Below are positions 22,415-33,548 of a DNA stretch of 64,000 nt, piece after piece. The DNA is from Forficula auricularia. Lineage: Eukaryota > Arthropoda > Insecta > Dermaptera > Forficulidae. The stretch spans positions 851,130 through 915,129 of the forward strand of contig JALMQS010000326.1 of the NCBI GenBank assembly GCA_024734495.1. The letters run 5' to 3'. The notes beneath the pieces were generated by a model. That model saw only the letters and a list, made by a program, of their open reading frames with translations, was not told where the DNA came from and did not search any database. Position 1 is the first letter of the stretch; the number at the start of each line of letters is the position of its first letter. Both the position numbers and the translations under genes were made by a program.

Positions 22415-22652
22415 TAATCAAATATGTTAGCAGTATTTGACAGGAAAGTATAAATCAAAAAATTCTCATTGATGAAGCGATGTTTCGCCAATTTTATTTC
22501 GGCTTCATCAGGCGTCTCAATGATGAAGCCTAAATAAAATTGGCGAAACGTGGCGTAAATCAATGAGAATTTTTTGATTTGCTACTTTCCTGCCCAAATA
22601 CCTGCTAACATACTTGATTAATTAAATAATATGGATGCTATGGACTTTAATA
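22415..22652 (+). mobile_element. Palindromic hammerhead element, family H2, with 12-bp target duplication
   Basis: A 238-bp insertion flanked by ATTAAAATTTAT at 22403-22414 and 22653-22664. The inverted pair covers about 22420-22620 (for example ATGTTAGCAGTATTTG against CAAATACCTGCTAACAT) around a centre near 22515. A sense-only tail follows (ggatgctatggacttta). Both arms hold hammerhead-type sequence. There is no ORF. The structure matches family H1 although the sequence is different. Confidence 0.7.
22472..22519 (-). ncRNA. Hammerhead ribozyme motif, type I
   Basis: On the minus strand: CTGATGA (22511-22505), stem II AGCC...GGC with an AT-rich loop, then GAAAC (22486-22482) and ATC. Stem I uses ACGC upstream and needs GCGT downstream, which is intact in the plus copy (GAAACGTGGCGT, 22542-22553) but mutated here. 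The plus copy has ATGATGA in the core instead of CTGATGA. Each copy has a single defect relative to the other, so an intact ancestor is likely. Confidence 0.5.
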
Positions 22653-23337
22653 ATTAAAATTTATAATTATTGTATCAGAATATAAAAATTGAATTTCTGA
22701 TTTTTAATTTGATTTCTAAAAAGGAAGAGATAAGTGAAAGTCGTCTGATGAACCCACACTCGTTTATAAATTTGAACATTCAAGAAATTAGTACATTGAT
22801 TCATTAAATTTATAGACTTCTATTTTAAGATAACCTTTTTATAATACTCCTATTTAATTTTGATATGATTATATTTTATTGAATTCCATTAAGGTCTTGG
22901 TTATTTGGTTTACACTCTTCTTAAATTCTTAATCTTTGTTTGTCATCCTTAAAGTGGGACCTCTATGGCATTCCCTTGGCAAGATTCCATCACTTTCCAT
23001 CTTTAATCTCCACCTTCTCTTTCAAGATAGCATCTCCTGTTTACAATTTATTCCTTTTGCTAATCTCTAGGATCCTTATAACCCCATACAAGTGGGCGAC
23101 ATAAGAGAAAATTTTCCTTATTCAACAGAGTAACATGCATATTCAATTATTGTTATTATTGATATTACATGTTTATATACACCATTTTAATTTATTTTTT
23201 ATGATGCTCCCGAATCAGGGAGAATATTAGTAGTTCTTAAAAAAATATATAAATTTTCTAATAATACTATAATTTTAATAACAATAAATGACAAAATTAA
23301 TTTTCCTCCCTGTCTAGATTTAATTTAAGAACTTCAG

Positions 23338-23424
23338 ATGGACGAGAACTTGTATGAAGATGACATCGAGAATTCTATGCTCACTACAACTTTTCTTACA
23401 GAGTTGCATTTGGTGACTCCGTAA
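23338..23424 (+). CDS. Small acidic ORF, possible exon
   Basis: An ATG preceded by AACTTCAG, which could act as a splice acceptor, opens 28 codons (MDENLYEDDIENSMLTTTFL and so on) to a TAA. Codon use looks less AT-driven than in the surroundings and the sequence is not repeated in the window. No domain is recognised. It could be a coding exon, an N terminus or a chance frame. Confidence 0.2.
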   Translation: MDENLYEDDIENSMLTTTFLTELHLVTP

Positions 23425-24460
23425 TGGTTTGATGAGACATTTCTTTAAGTGCAAGTACGGAATTAGTGATTATTAATGTCGTTTCAACAATGGCCTCCCG
23501 CTTAAGATCAACTAAGGTCTGATTATCTTTACAATTCTCTAATTTAGTTAATCTTATAGAATTATTTGCCCATGGTATTAATCAATATTAATTAATGGTA
23601 GTTTCCCCGTGAAGAGTGATAGAAAGTGTTCCAACCGGAGTCAGTTTGCCCTTGAACGACGAAATAATTTTTTTCCTATGAGTAATGGTAGATTAGGAGT
23701 AGTAGTCCTGATGAAGTAAAATAATAGTCGCAGAAAGTGTTTTATATTCAGCTTCTTAAAAATATTGTTTGCTACGAGCTAAAAACTGAGTACAATCAAT
23801 TTTTCTCTATACATGTTTATTCATATGAACGATTAAAATATTTATTTAGCGACACTCCTAATTTATACCCTCTTCGTTCTCTTTATTTCAATCGGATTAA
23901 AATTTATTCACGACTAATAACTTATGACACTTGATAAGTACACCAATTAAAAAAAATTGTTATGGCCGTTTTTGAGAAAATCACAAAAAACGAAAAATCT
24001 TTCATGTACTACATATAAATGCCAACTTGCGGTGTTGCGATTTCAACCAAAAGCTTTTTAGTCTATTTCGAGCTTAAGTTTCGAATTTTGTATCTTAAAA
24101 AATATAAAAAAAAGTTTTTTCTTTCATCATTCAAAAAATACATAAGCTAAAAGAGGCCAAAATCTAATCAATGCTTTGAAATTTGAAATACAAACATTGT
24201 GACACCAATACGAACATTCTACGACTTTCTGTTCTTGGCTATTGGGATTCAGACACACATAGAAAAAATATTATTGATTTTTCTCCACGTTTCAAACACT
24301 TTTTAAGAAAATGAGCAAAAAAAACCCAGAGTGAATTCATTATTAAGGCCACCCTGTAGGCAGACTTTGCTTCCCTCCCTGGCATCTCAAGTAAAAAAAG
24401 CTTAAAAAACAGCAGTCTGATTTGAATTAAAACGTTGCCTTGACATTCACATATGTAACC
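23425..24460. other. AT-rich DNA with dispersed repeat motifs
   Basis: Includes a copy of the GACTTTCTGTTCTTGG motif near 24220, which recurs inverted near 43545 and 45650. A 65-codon open frame at 23737-23934 has no recognisable domain and is not accepted. Confidence 0.45.
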
Positions 24461-24463
24461 TAC

Positions 24464-24790
24464 CTCAGTAACTCTCAAACTTTTTGAAGTCGGTGAACAC
24501 GAAACTCGTAACATTTTTTTGTTATAATACAACAGAAATTTTAAACCAGAGTTGGCCAACCCGGTAGTACTTGCTGGTTCGGGAGAGATCGTACATTTTT
24601 GTACAATATCTTTATTATTCAAAAACCACCCGGTCTAATCTACAATCACATACAAAAATTATTTCACATTGAATTAATTTTTCTTTTGCAATAATTTTTA
24701 ATTCTGTATTTGATTTTTTCGCGGAACACTTAAAAAGTGGTTTCACGGAGCATCAATCTTCTACGGATCACGGTTTGAGAGCCATGAACC
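24464..24790. mobile_element. Degenerate hAT-like element
   Basis: The left end CAGTAACTCTCAAACTTTTT pairs imperfectly with the right end, whose reverse complement is CATGGCTCTCAAACCGTGAT. Similar flanks lie outside (aacctacct on the left, aacctagct on the right), in line with a mutated 8-bp duplication. A second end-like word CAGAGTTGGCCAACCCGG inside suggests a nested or rearranged element. There is no transposase sequence. Confidence 0.5.
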
Positions 24791-25639
24791 TAGCTTATGT
24801 TTCAAATTAAATATTAAGTGATAAAATATATATTTATTTCTATTTATTCAAATAAATCCGAAAAATAATAAATTAATTTATTAGAAATATTAGATAACTT
24901 TCCTACTTTGCTTATATAACATTAACAAGCAATTATTTACCATAAGCTAACCATAATGTACATCAGTTTATTTATTTAACTGCTTGCCCCTTCTCCTGAT
25001 TAGATAATTTATTCCTAATTTGATGTCAACATTTTGCTTTTGCTTTTGCTTTTGCTGCCTCCACCTGTACCTGCCCAGTTTTCCAACTGGAAAGTCACGT
25101 CAGCATAAGTCACTTAAATGTCAGTTGGATTACTAGCCAACCAGACGCTCACGTAGCGATTCCTCTCGAGAATCAAATATTAATCCGATCTTAACCCAAA
25201 ATTTTTTCTCATCTATAGTTTTTCCTGGACTGAAACCTGAAAAATGATCTAATAAAAATTTGCCATTATTAATCAATTATTCAATTTCCAAATATTTGAG
25301 CCAAGAAACTACCCTCATCATTTAACTACAGAAAAAAAATCAGGCGTGACTTTATCATAAACCTGCTCATATTTCTATTTGTAATTATAAATATTATATA
25401 TTAAACCCTAAATAGTTTGATGTAATTGTAATCTAGTAGGAACAAATTGGTATAGGTATTAACTTATTTTTATTTCAAAATATCAATTCAAAAAGAGTTA
25501 ATACTATTTTGATAAAAATTTAGTATTAAGGCCTATGAAAAATCTTTGAATAGCAAAATAAGGGTAAATGATATTTTAATAACTATTAATTAAAAAAATA
25601 TCAAGAAAATCGGTTTGACTAGACATATTCTAATAAAAG
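24791..25639. other. AT-rich DNA with a less AT-rich block at 25030-25190
   Basis: The 25030-25190 block starts with tandem TTTTGC units and then has mixed composition (ctgcctccacctgtacctgcc). It shows no open frame of interest and no other copy in the window. It could be a conserved regulatory element; nothing in the sequence proves it. Confidence 0.3.
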
Positions 25640-26560
25640 AACCGAGACGAACTGGAACTATCAAAACCGAACTGACTAGGGTATGATCAAGTATTGTAAT
25701 GTGCATGAAAAAACTGTTTTTTTTTTTGTTTTTGTTTTTTGGATTGGTTTTTTCGAAGTATATCATCAACTTCTGAAACAGTTTTGATAAAAAAAAATTG
25801 AGTGAAACAGGAAGTTTTGGTCTACAAAAAAGCAAATGAGTGAACATTGAAAAAATTATATTTTACGAAATATTAATTATTTTGTCAAAATGTCTGTTAC
25901 TTAGTACCTTCGTTAGTCTGTCCGCTACCAAATTATGTATACGCTGTAACTTTAAAAACTAGTGTGAATATTAAAACGGAATTTTACTTGTAGTTTTTGT
26001 ATTGAGATTAAGATCTGATTAGATTTTGGTTGATATCAAACCAAATATTAAAGGGAGAGGGGCTCTTAAAAAATTAAAATTATAAAATTTTCAAACTAAA
26101 ACAAACAAACAAGGATTTTACTATAAAAGCGTCTTTCCCGCAATCACCGTCATTTTAAAGCAAAATAAAAAATTCAACCCAATTTTACTTAATGTGATTT
26201 TTACAGAGATATCCCACCCTGCATGATAAAAAACATTTTTTATTTTCAAACCCCCCCCCTCCCCTCCGAAATAATCTGATTAAAATGTTAATACAATAAT
26301 TGGTTTCGAGGAAAATAAATAAGTATATATTCAAAATTTCAATTTTTTAACTTCTTTAGTTTCATTAAATTGAAAGTTTTTTTGCCGAGAGTAGTAGAAT
26401 TTTTATATATTGAAGGAGACAATAAAGGAGTGTGTCTTCTGCTGGAATTATAAATTTTATTTATTTATAACGAGACTATAGTTTCTTTAGTTTCGAGCTA
26501 CAAATGCTCTGACAGACAGACAGAAAGTCAGACAGTAACAGTAATAGGGTTCTGTTTTAA
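25640..26560 (+). repeat. Dispersed family X, copy 3
   Basis: Colinear with copy 1: a GTATTGTAATGTGCATGAAA block, a T/G-rich segment, ATATCATCAACTTCTGAAAC, AAAAATTGAGTGAAACAGGA, AGATCTGATTAGATTTTGGT, and further on a GACAGACAGACAG motif. At 26400-26475 it has one arm of the palindrome that is complete at 39401-39528 (GAAGGAGACAATAAAGGAGT). Confidence 0.65.
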
Positions 26561-26826
26561 TTTTGCACAAAACTCTAAAAAGCAATGTCTCAAAGATGGA
26601 TTAATAAAAATGTATAAAAGTTTATTTATTTTATTTTTTTATTTGTGAAAATATCATAAATTATAACTAAAAAAATGCCATATTTCAATACCTTTTAATA
26701 CAAATTTTTCCCATTTTTTGATCATCTTGTTAAATTTCTAACATAACATATTTTCAATTTAATGTTTAATAAACCATTTTATTGATCAAGATTAATCATC
26801 TGATCTAAATAAGAATGGAGCCAAGA

Positions 26827-26955
26827 GCTCATTGATTTTCATCCAGTTGGCTTAGCGATGCATAAAATCAGGTCAAATTTCGTCCCAAAAAATTCATTTA
26901 TATTGTTAACGGATGTCTCCGTGAGAGTATCGGTTGAAAATCAATGAGAAGTTGT
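26827..26955. repeat. Short inverted-repeat element
   Basis: CTCATTGATTTTCATCC on the left pairs with GGTTGAAAATCAATGAG on the right. The span of about 130 bp is MITE-sized. Target duplications were not clear. Confidence 0.45.
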
Positions 26956-27370
26956 TCTAGTTGTGTTTTTTATTCCATTGAACTTGTTCATGTATCGTTT
27001 GACGATTTGTGGCTTGGTTTTTGCTTCGATTGAACAAATGTCCTCCACGGCACTGCTAACCACCCAAGGACATCTGGATGACGGAAAGAACTTTCACCAG
27101 CTGCCTGATTTAACTTTACAGTAAAGATTGCATTGGTGGATTATTCGGCCTATGATCAATCAACAATTCTAGGAAATTATTCATTAATTTGACAAATCAT
27201 GTTTCTAATAAAACAATGCTTTTAAAACTGTATTCTAGAGATAATTCTGTCTATTTATCTCAGTAGTTGATGATTCTACAATCATTTAATTATCTTATTA
27301 ATTGAAAGATTAATTTTAATAAATACCTGAATAGAATGTTATAATATTTTTATTATACATATAAAATTTA

Positions 27371-27494
27371 GAATATTTCCACCAAATAATTGCGAGACAT
27401 TTAGAGAGGTCAAAGAGCTGGCTGGCATGGGACAGAGTCGAGTGGAGACGGGTGGTTGTGTCAAACCAGTCTTATGACTGTGTACTCAATGATG
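27371..27494 (+). mobile_element. Severely 5'-truncated RTE-like LINE with 10-bp target duplication
   Basis: These 124 bp match the last part of the LINE at 61956-63232, from GAATATTTCC...ACCAAATAATT through TTTAGAGAGGT, GACAGAGTCGAGTGGAGACG and AAACCAGTCTTATGACTGTG to the tail ACTCAATGATGAT. The flanks repeat ATAAAATTTA at 27361-27370 and 27495-27504. It is therefore an independent insertion that lost all but the final coding codons. Relative to the longer copy it has a small deletion around GGGGATATGGGATGCCA. Confidence 0.9.
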
Positions 27495-27504
27495 ATAAAA
27501 TTTA

Positions 27505-28390
27505 AAGACACAGCTAGAAAAATCTTTAACATGAAGCTAATTTTATTTTTTCTGGTTATCAATAATTTAATTGATGAGTAAATCCAAATTATTTTGCATT
27601 TTTTTTTTACCTAAAAATTTGAAAATATAACTTTAACCCACACAACAATAATAATATATTTTTGTGTCTCACCTATCTACTTACCTATAGAACAATTTCG
27701 AATAATGTTCATATCTGAACATTTTTCAAGTAAATACACGGGTTTGAAGATTTAAACAACCAAATTGGACAGGGGACGGAATTGACTTTTTGTAGATTAT
27801 TTGTATTGAAAAAAATGAAATTGAGTAAAATCGGCGTTAACAAATTTATGAGTGCAACAATAAATATATACAATTAAAGACTATATTATTAAAAATGGAA
27901 AATTTATCTTAAATTGGAAAAATAAATCTAGTGGACTTTACAATGCAAAACATGTTAGCTTTGCTCATATAATGGTTGAAGTTAAGCGACATAGGTTTTT
28001 AGAAAGGTAACCGGCCAGGCCCATAACCAGGGGGGGGGGTCAGGTCGGTCAGTGCCCGGAATGAAAATTTCTTTCCCCTACTAATATTTTCCCATTTGTC
28101 CTTTTTAAATTTTAAATTATAAACATGTTTCTTGCTAATAAATATGAGAGAAACCGTTTAAAAGCAGACTATCGGAACTTGGGTTCCGAGGTTGCAACCC
28201 ATATAGGTTAAGAACCACTGCTGTAACAGACCTAACGCGCTTCTTCTGAATCCAGTCTCGCTACTGGTATCTTAGTGTTATTAATTGGCCGAAGTCAAAA
28301 GACACAACGACCATACACTTTAAGGTTAGTATATTCAAGGGTTAAACTATCGGATATCTTTGGCTGCCAGTTAAATACATTTTGACTCTA
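27505..28390. other. AT-rich DNA with a lone hAT-like end
   Basis: AGGTTAAGAACCACTGCT near 28197-28214 is the mirror image of a common hAT terminal word (CAGTGGTTCTTAACCT). No left end with an 8-bp duplication was found. A GC-rich, G-tract block lies at 28010-28075. Confidence 0.4.
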
Positions 28391-28391
28391 A

Positions 28392-28619
28392 AGTCCACTG
28401 CACACGAAGCTTTTTCCTCTACCTGTTTTTCGGATGGGAGCTCTCTGTTTGCAATTTGGAGGCCTGTGGGTCCGTAATGACGTCACTGCTGGTTGTCTTT
28501 CTGGCTAGCTTGATTTAAAAGATAGAACATATTCTATTTCCCGGTTTGGTCTTGGGAAACCATCTGTTAGCAGCAATCAGACAAAAAATTATTAAAGCAA
28601 GCCTCGTGTGCAGCGGCCT
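28392..28619 (+). mobile_element. MITE with AGKCCRCTGCACACGARGC ends, TAA target duplication
   Basis: The left end AGTCCACTGCACACGAAGC and the right end, read inverted, AGGCCGCTGCACACGAGGC are terminal inverted repeats of about 19 bp with four differences. TAA lies on both sides (28389-28391 and 28620-28622). The length of 228 bp and the 3-bp TAA duplication suggest a PIF/Harbinger-type non-autonomous element. The superfamily is inferred from the target only. Confidence 0.75.
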
Positions 28620-29374
28620 TAAGGCCAAACTTAACCGGATATAGGGAAGCGAGACTTTAAATAAGACACTTATTTGCCAATATAGACTGAAACTGTTCAA
28701 TATAGATTAAACAATTTACCTATTTATTAAAAATCTGTTTTCTTTGAGGAGAATATAATTCATCCCTTTTGCAACATCTTATCATTTGAAATGAGTGTGA
28801 AAATAAATGAATTCTCACGGTGAAGTCGCGCAATGCACTGACAATGCGAGGCCGCAAATTACCATGTCAATAGAATTGTTGAAATATGCAATCATTTACT
28901 TCTAGTTTTTTAATCTTAACATAAATATAGAAATACAACATTGTTAAGAGGCTAGACTAGTGCGCCTCCAAACCTTTGACAATGTTCCCCTATAAATTAA
29001 GAATGAATTTTATACTTCCGTTTTTGATTTATCAGTCAATGAAGAAGAAGTTATTTCTTTATCAGACAGACCGAAATGGTAAATTACATTTCATTGTGTT
29101 CCTTTTGGAATCGCTTCAAAAAGATTTCACAACTATATCAAGAAAACCTTTAATAATGTTACTTCAAATGGGAATTTGAATTTTCACCGTTAACAAAAAA
29201 TAAAGTCTAAAAAGAGATTTTTGTAAATGACACTTATGTGCCTAGCCTGAATGTAATAATAATATAAGAATAATTACAATAAAAATTTGTTCTTAAACCT
29301 AAATGATTATTTGAAACATTTAGGTAGCAGTGACGTGCGGTCCATAGATACTGTGGATGCGACGCATCCCTAAA

Positions 29375-30300
29375 ATTTCAAACATTTAGAGTATTTTCAT
29401 AATTATCCACTTCAATATTTCAGGAAGATCTTTTAATTTTCAAATTATTATCCGTTATTTAAAATATTTCTATAAAAAAGATTTTTTGTTTTGAAAAGTA
29501 TATTGGTTCTCGAAAAGTGTTGCATAGTTTTATAGGGCAATTAAAATGATGGATTGCGCGATTAGAATTGTTCTCGCTGAGTAACTATTAAAATAGTAAT
29601 AAAATATAAAAAAAGGTATAAATTAAAGATGATTTGAGAATTTTTGGACTAATCCATTTCTAAGAACTCTCAATATATAAGATCGGAAATAACTAAGAGT
29701 CCTATAGACAAGTCATTGCTTCAGATTGCTTATAGCAGTGTTTCTCAAACTTTTTCGAATGTGGAACCCTTTTCCGTTTGGAGGTTAAGCGAGGAACCCA
29801 ACAATCTTGTGATTCGAGTTAAAGCGTTGTTATGGGAATGGGATTCACACAACTAATCCAAAACTGCACCTTCCTTTTGAACGCTAGAATTATTTCACCT
29901 GCCGGGAATTTTTTTGCGGAACCATTGGCGAGTTTTCATGGAACCCCAGGGTTCCGTGGAACACCCTTTGGGAAACACTGGCTTATAGAATTAGAATTAG
30001 GATAAATTTAAGATTTTCTTCTAGGACAGGGTGATTCATTGTGGAAGATGGTCGATTTCCATCTCAGGGACTCTGGAGTTGAAGACATAAGATTTAATTT
30101 CTCACTCCTACCCTCTCTCACACAAAGCCTTATCCATTTGGGGCGAAGGGCCCAAAATATATTTTTAAAAATCTAATGTTAAATTATTCTATGAAATTTG
30201 CAAAAAAAAGAAGATTAAAAAAAAATTTCAAAAAATGAATGGTACTTTTTGGACAGCATCCCATGTTTAAAAAGTGACCAACCGCCACTGTTAGGTAGGT
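29375..30300 (+). repeat. Dispersed family Y, copy 2
   Basis: Aligns with 5340-6080 across its whole length, interrupted by the hAT MITE at 29736-29980. Shared landmarks: TTAGAGTATTTTCATAATT, TCTAAGAACTCTCAATATAT, AAGATGGTCGATTTCCATCT and the final aaaagtgaccaaccgccactg. It has no intact ORF. Confidence 0.65.
29736..29980. mobile_element. hAT MITE with GCTTATAG target duplication and known empty site
   Basis: A 245-bp insertion starting CAGTGTTTCTCAAACTTTTT and ending CCCTTTGGGAAACACTG. The ends are inverted over CAGTGTTTC and beyond. The 8-bp duplication GCTTATAG sits at 29728-29735 and 29981-29988. Family Y copy 1 (about 5770) reads through a single GCTTATAG, which confirms both boundaries. 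An 8-bp duplication with CAGTG ends is characteristic of the hAT superfamily. It carries no transposase. Confidence 0.92.
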
Positions 30301-31560
30301 ATATAAAATATGTAATTATGTATAGCTACAGATTATTATTAAGACTTCGTGTATTATGTTGGTGATTATAATAAATCAATCTATAGTAGTAAGCTTATTT
30401 AAAATACAATTATGTGAGATCCTTATGCATATTTTTGAATTAAAAAAAGAGTAAATTGTAATTTATACAAGGAAAAAAAGATAAAACAAATACATCCGAA
30501 ATAGATGCACTAGGTATTGAAAATTCATTTCTTGTATTGAAATCGCCTTTTTTGTATTTTTTTATTTATTTGCCATATATATGGTTAAAGACAGCACACT
30601 ACTATATGGAGGAAAAAGTGAAAACTTTTTCAAGACTAGGTACGATCTTTTATTCTGATATTGTGAGATTGCCTCAAAATCTCAAAGAAATCATTTAAAA
30701 AATTATATTTTCTGCATTTTGAAACGTGAGCGCCAAAGTTACATTCCAAAAAATAATCAACAACTTAGAGATGGTTACCTCATATAAGAGTGGCAGTCAA
30801 CCTACTTTTTAATAATATTTTGACTTTTTATTTTCGAAATCATGATTTTGAACTGCTCACCTCACTCAACAGAAGTAGTAATTGAAACTTGGTGTACTTT
30901 TTATTAATTAGAAAATAAATTACAATTATATGATTATTATTAGAACTTTTTAAAATAAATCACATTAATTATGTACTGTTAAATATTTATTAAAACAAAC
31001 AAATATTTAGAAACATAAGTTCACGACGTTTTAATCACTTCAACTGTGATCGAAACGTAGTCTATTTGCATTTATCTGTTAATGTTTTAATAAATAATAA
31101 ATTTAACAGTCCATAATGTGGTTTATTTCAACAAATTCTAATAAGCTATTCAACTATTAAAGATTTAATCAAACGTTTCTATTATTGTCCGATTAAATAT
31201 TTTCACAAAATAATAAAATATATAAGTATATATATTTTCAAATTCATGCATTTCACTATCATGCATGTAGCAATATTTTTTTGTGAAGAATCATGCAATA
31301 CGTAAGAGTTCTACTTTCTGTTTACTGAAGATCAGCAACTTTATTAACCCATTTTAATATGATATGCATTTATATTTAGTGTGATAAAAAATCAATATTT
31401 CCAAAGCTCCCCCTAAAATTTGTTAAACAAAATAGCATACTATTGTATATTCGGCTGGTTAAATGGACATCAAGTTCTCGAAGACAATTATTTAAATTAA
31501 AAAAGCATATACCTACCTATTCAGACTATTTTTTTTACTTTATTTTTAATTTAAATTATA
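30301..31560. other. AT-rich DNA with one short palindrome
   Basis: The hairpin ACGTTTTAATCAC-loop-GTGATCGAAACGT at about 31026-31058 has GAAACGT at one end but no CTGANGA core. The dispersed motif AAAAAGTGAAAACTTTTTCA occurs near 30615. No gene is supported. Confidence 0.45.
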
Positions 31561-31563
31561 AAA

Positions 31564-31700
31564 CGGTCAGGTTGGCTGAGTGGTTATAGTTCTTGGCTAG
31601 AATCAACACATCCGGGTTCAAGTCCGTCCGGATCATCGCAAAGGTCCCATGTGGGCTTTAGTTCCGCAGGCAAGAATTTTTAGATCACAACGAAATTCTA
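31564..31700 (+). mobile_element. tRNA-derived SINE, family S1
   Basis: The head looks like a tRNA gene with polymerase III internal promoter boxes: box A TGGCTGAGTGG at 31573-31583 and box B GGTTCAAGTCC at 31615-31625. The anticodon arm and acceptor end do not form a normal tRNA, and unrelated sequence follows (cccatgtgggctttagttccg). A short TTATAAAA on both flanks is a weak candidate duplication. It differs in sequence from the SINE copies at 51870 and 54605. Confidence 0.65.
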
Positions 31701-32144
31701 CTATCTTCTTTTAATTAATAAATGTTTATAAAATTTTAAAGAAATATACCAATATTAGACCAATATCTAGCCTATACACATTCCTCATTAGTTGATGTGT
31801 ACCGGATTCAAGTGAAATTTAACTGCCCATTTTGTTCATGAATTTCATGATGCGGAGTGGAAATATATAAAAAAATATTTATTTATGATGACTCACTTAA
31901 TTAACTTTAATAAAACTCTTTGAGATACAGAAATCTCTTCTCCGTACGATATCGAGTACCTATTTCGAATTTGACTATTAGCGAAACTTGGTGAAAATGA
32001 TCATCATGGTGCAGAAGATTCGCTAAAGTCAGTCAATATATTCCAAAGAAGATATTCTGAAATTCTTCAATGAAAGTTATTATACCTATATTGGATATTT
32101 GAATGATTATTTAAATATTTCATTAATTTAGGTAACATCACTCA

Positions 32145-32485
32145 GGGGCCATCCATAAATAAACGTCACACAGTAAGGGGGGAAGGGGCATCTCAGATTT
32201 GTGACAAAATGTGACAAGAAGGCCCGGGGATCTTAAAAATTGTGATGTCACAAAAGTCTAAATAAAATTTTTTAAAATATATTTTTTTGATTTCAGGTTA
32301 TTAAGTATTATTCCAATCTGAAAATGTTGGTAAAATAAAATTTCTACAATTATTAAATTAAAGGATATAAAAGTGATAGTGTGACGTCACAATACCCCTG
32401 GAGGGGGGGGGGCTCAAAGAAAATGTGACTCAGAGGGTGGTCTAAAAATCTTGAAATTCGTGTGACGTAATTTATGGACGGACCC
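32145..32485 (+). mobile_element. MITE of the GGGGCC family (copy D), TCA target duplication
   Basis: Starts GGGGCCATCCATAAATAAAC and ends TGACGTAATTTATGGACGGA then CCC. The flanks are TCA (32142-32144 and 32486-32488). The same internal words as copies B and C occur. The duplication fits TNA, as in copy B. Confidence 0.82.
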
Positions 32486-32488
32486 TCA

Positions 32489-33085
32489 TCTAGATATATT
32501 TATTTGTTTGTCGTAAGATTTCTTGAGTATTAGACTCAATAAGATTTCGAAGATTATAATTTAATTTATTGAAAAACTATTAATCATTTATGGGTATTAT
32601 TATAAAATATTATTATATCCTGTTATTATCAATTTGGATATTTATATTTTTTTACGAAATAGCTTGAAATGTGTTGAGGAAAAACCCGATTTCGATTTGT
32701 CATGCTAATCAAAATTCATCAATGCTTTAGCAATCCAATTTATTTGTAGGTCGGGATTTCCTTATGAACTTAAAAACGGGCCTTTTCTATGATATCCCAG
32801 GCGAGAGAAAGAATAAAAGAACAATGCGTCAGTCTGGAAATGTGCCTGCCCGCTTTAATGTTATGCAAGCATCGAATACCACAGATAGTTAACTTTATCG
32901 AGAGAAGGGGAGGTGCAGCTCAATGGCGCCTTAACACGAGCTGATCCATTCTTTCTTTCGTGTTATTTTGTAATCTTTAAATTCAATAAGTTTTTTTTTT
33001 CAATATGACATTTCTAAAGGGGATGATGAGTGGCTTCGGCTTATTATTTTTTAATGTTTTACTCGGTAGGCCTGACAGGGACAGC
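32489..33085. other. AT-rich DNA, one less AT-rich block at 32760-32950
   Basis: The block around 32780-32950 (for example ctatgatatcccaggcgagag) is richer in G and C and single copy in the window. No open frame with a recognisable product was found. Confidence 0.35.
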
Positions 33086-33200
33086 CAGGGATATTGGTTT
33101 CATTCGTTTTATGGCTCCGTTTAAAAAGAAAACGGATCCCTATTAGTTTCGTTACAATGGCTGTCTGTCTGTCCGTATGCCAGAGTATTGTAACTCGTAA

Positions 33201-33297
33201 ATTAAGGGCTGATTGTAGTCGCAAAGTAAATGCTTTTTACCATCTACCGTTAGTGGTAAAAAGCATTTACTTTGCGACATACAACCGGCCCTTAGTA
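33201..33297 (+). repeat. Near-perfect hairpin (precursor-like inverted repeat)
   Basis: Perfect arms of 25 bp at 33218-33242 and 33254-33278, starting GTCGCAAAGTAAATGCTTTT, are separated by only 11 bases. Pairing extends outward, with mismatches, to about 33201 and 33297 (TTAAGGGCTGATTGTA against ACAACCGGCCCTTA). The RNA would form a stem of about 40 bp with a small loop, similar in size to a microRNA precursor. A very small MITE is the simpler explanation. Confidence 0.8.
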
Positions 33298-33548
33298 AGA
33301 TTTAAACTTTCAAGCTGGTATGTATTTCATTTTCCCGAAAATCACAAATCGTATTAAAATTTTAATAGTTTGATAGGTCCAGAATAAAAAAATAAAAATA
33401 TTTTTATTATGGGCTGTGAGGTATCTTTGTATCTAAAGATATTTTTAAATAAAATCATGATTAGGTAATTATATACAATACCTGAACATACCCTGTATGA
33501 TAAAGTAAAAAAAATGACTTTAATAACTTTAAAATGAAGGTTTGAGAG

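Noticed and set aside
24239..24622. 127-codon ORF on the minus strand
   Set aside because: It spans the left part of a hAT-like element and flanking repeat and has no transposase or other domain.
31026..31058. Palindrome ending in GAAACGT as a hammerhead
   Set aside because: There is no CTGANGA core on either strand; the stem is a simple hairpin.
31564..31640. Functional tRNA gene
   Set aside because: Boxes A and B are present, but no proper acceptor stem or anticodon arm can be drawn and SINE-like sequence follows.
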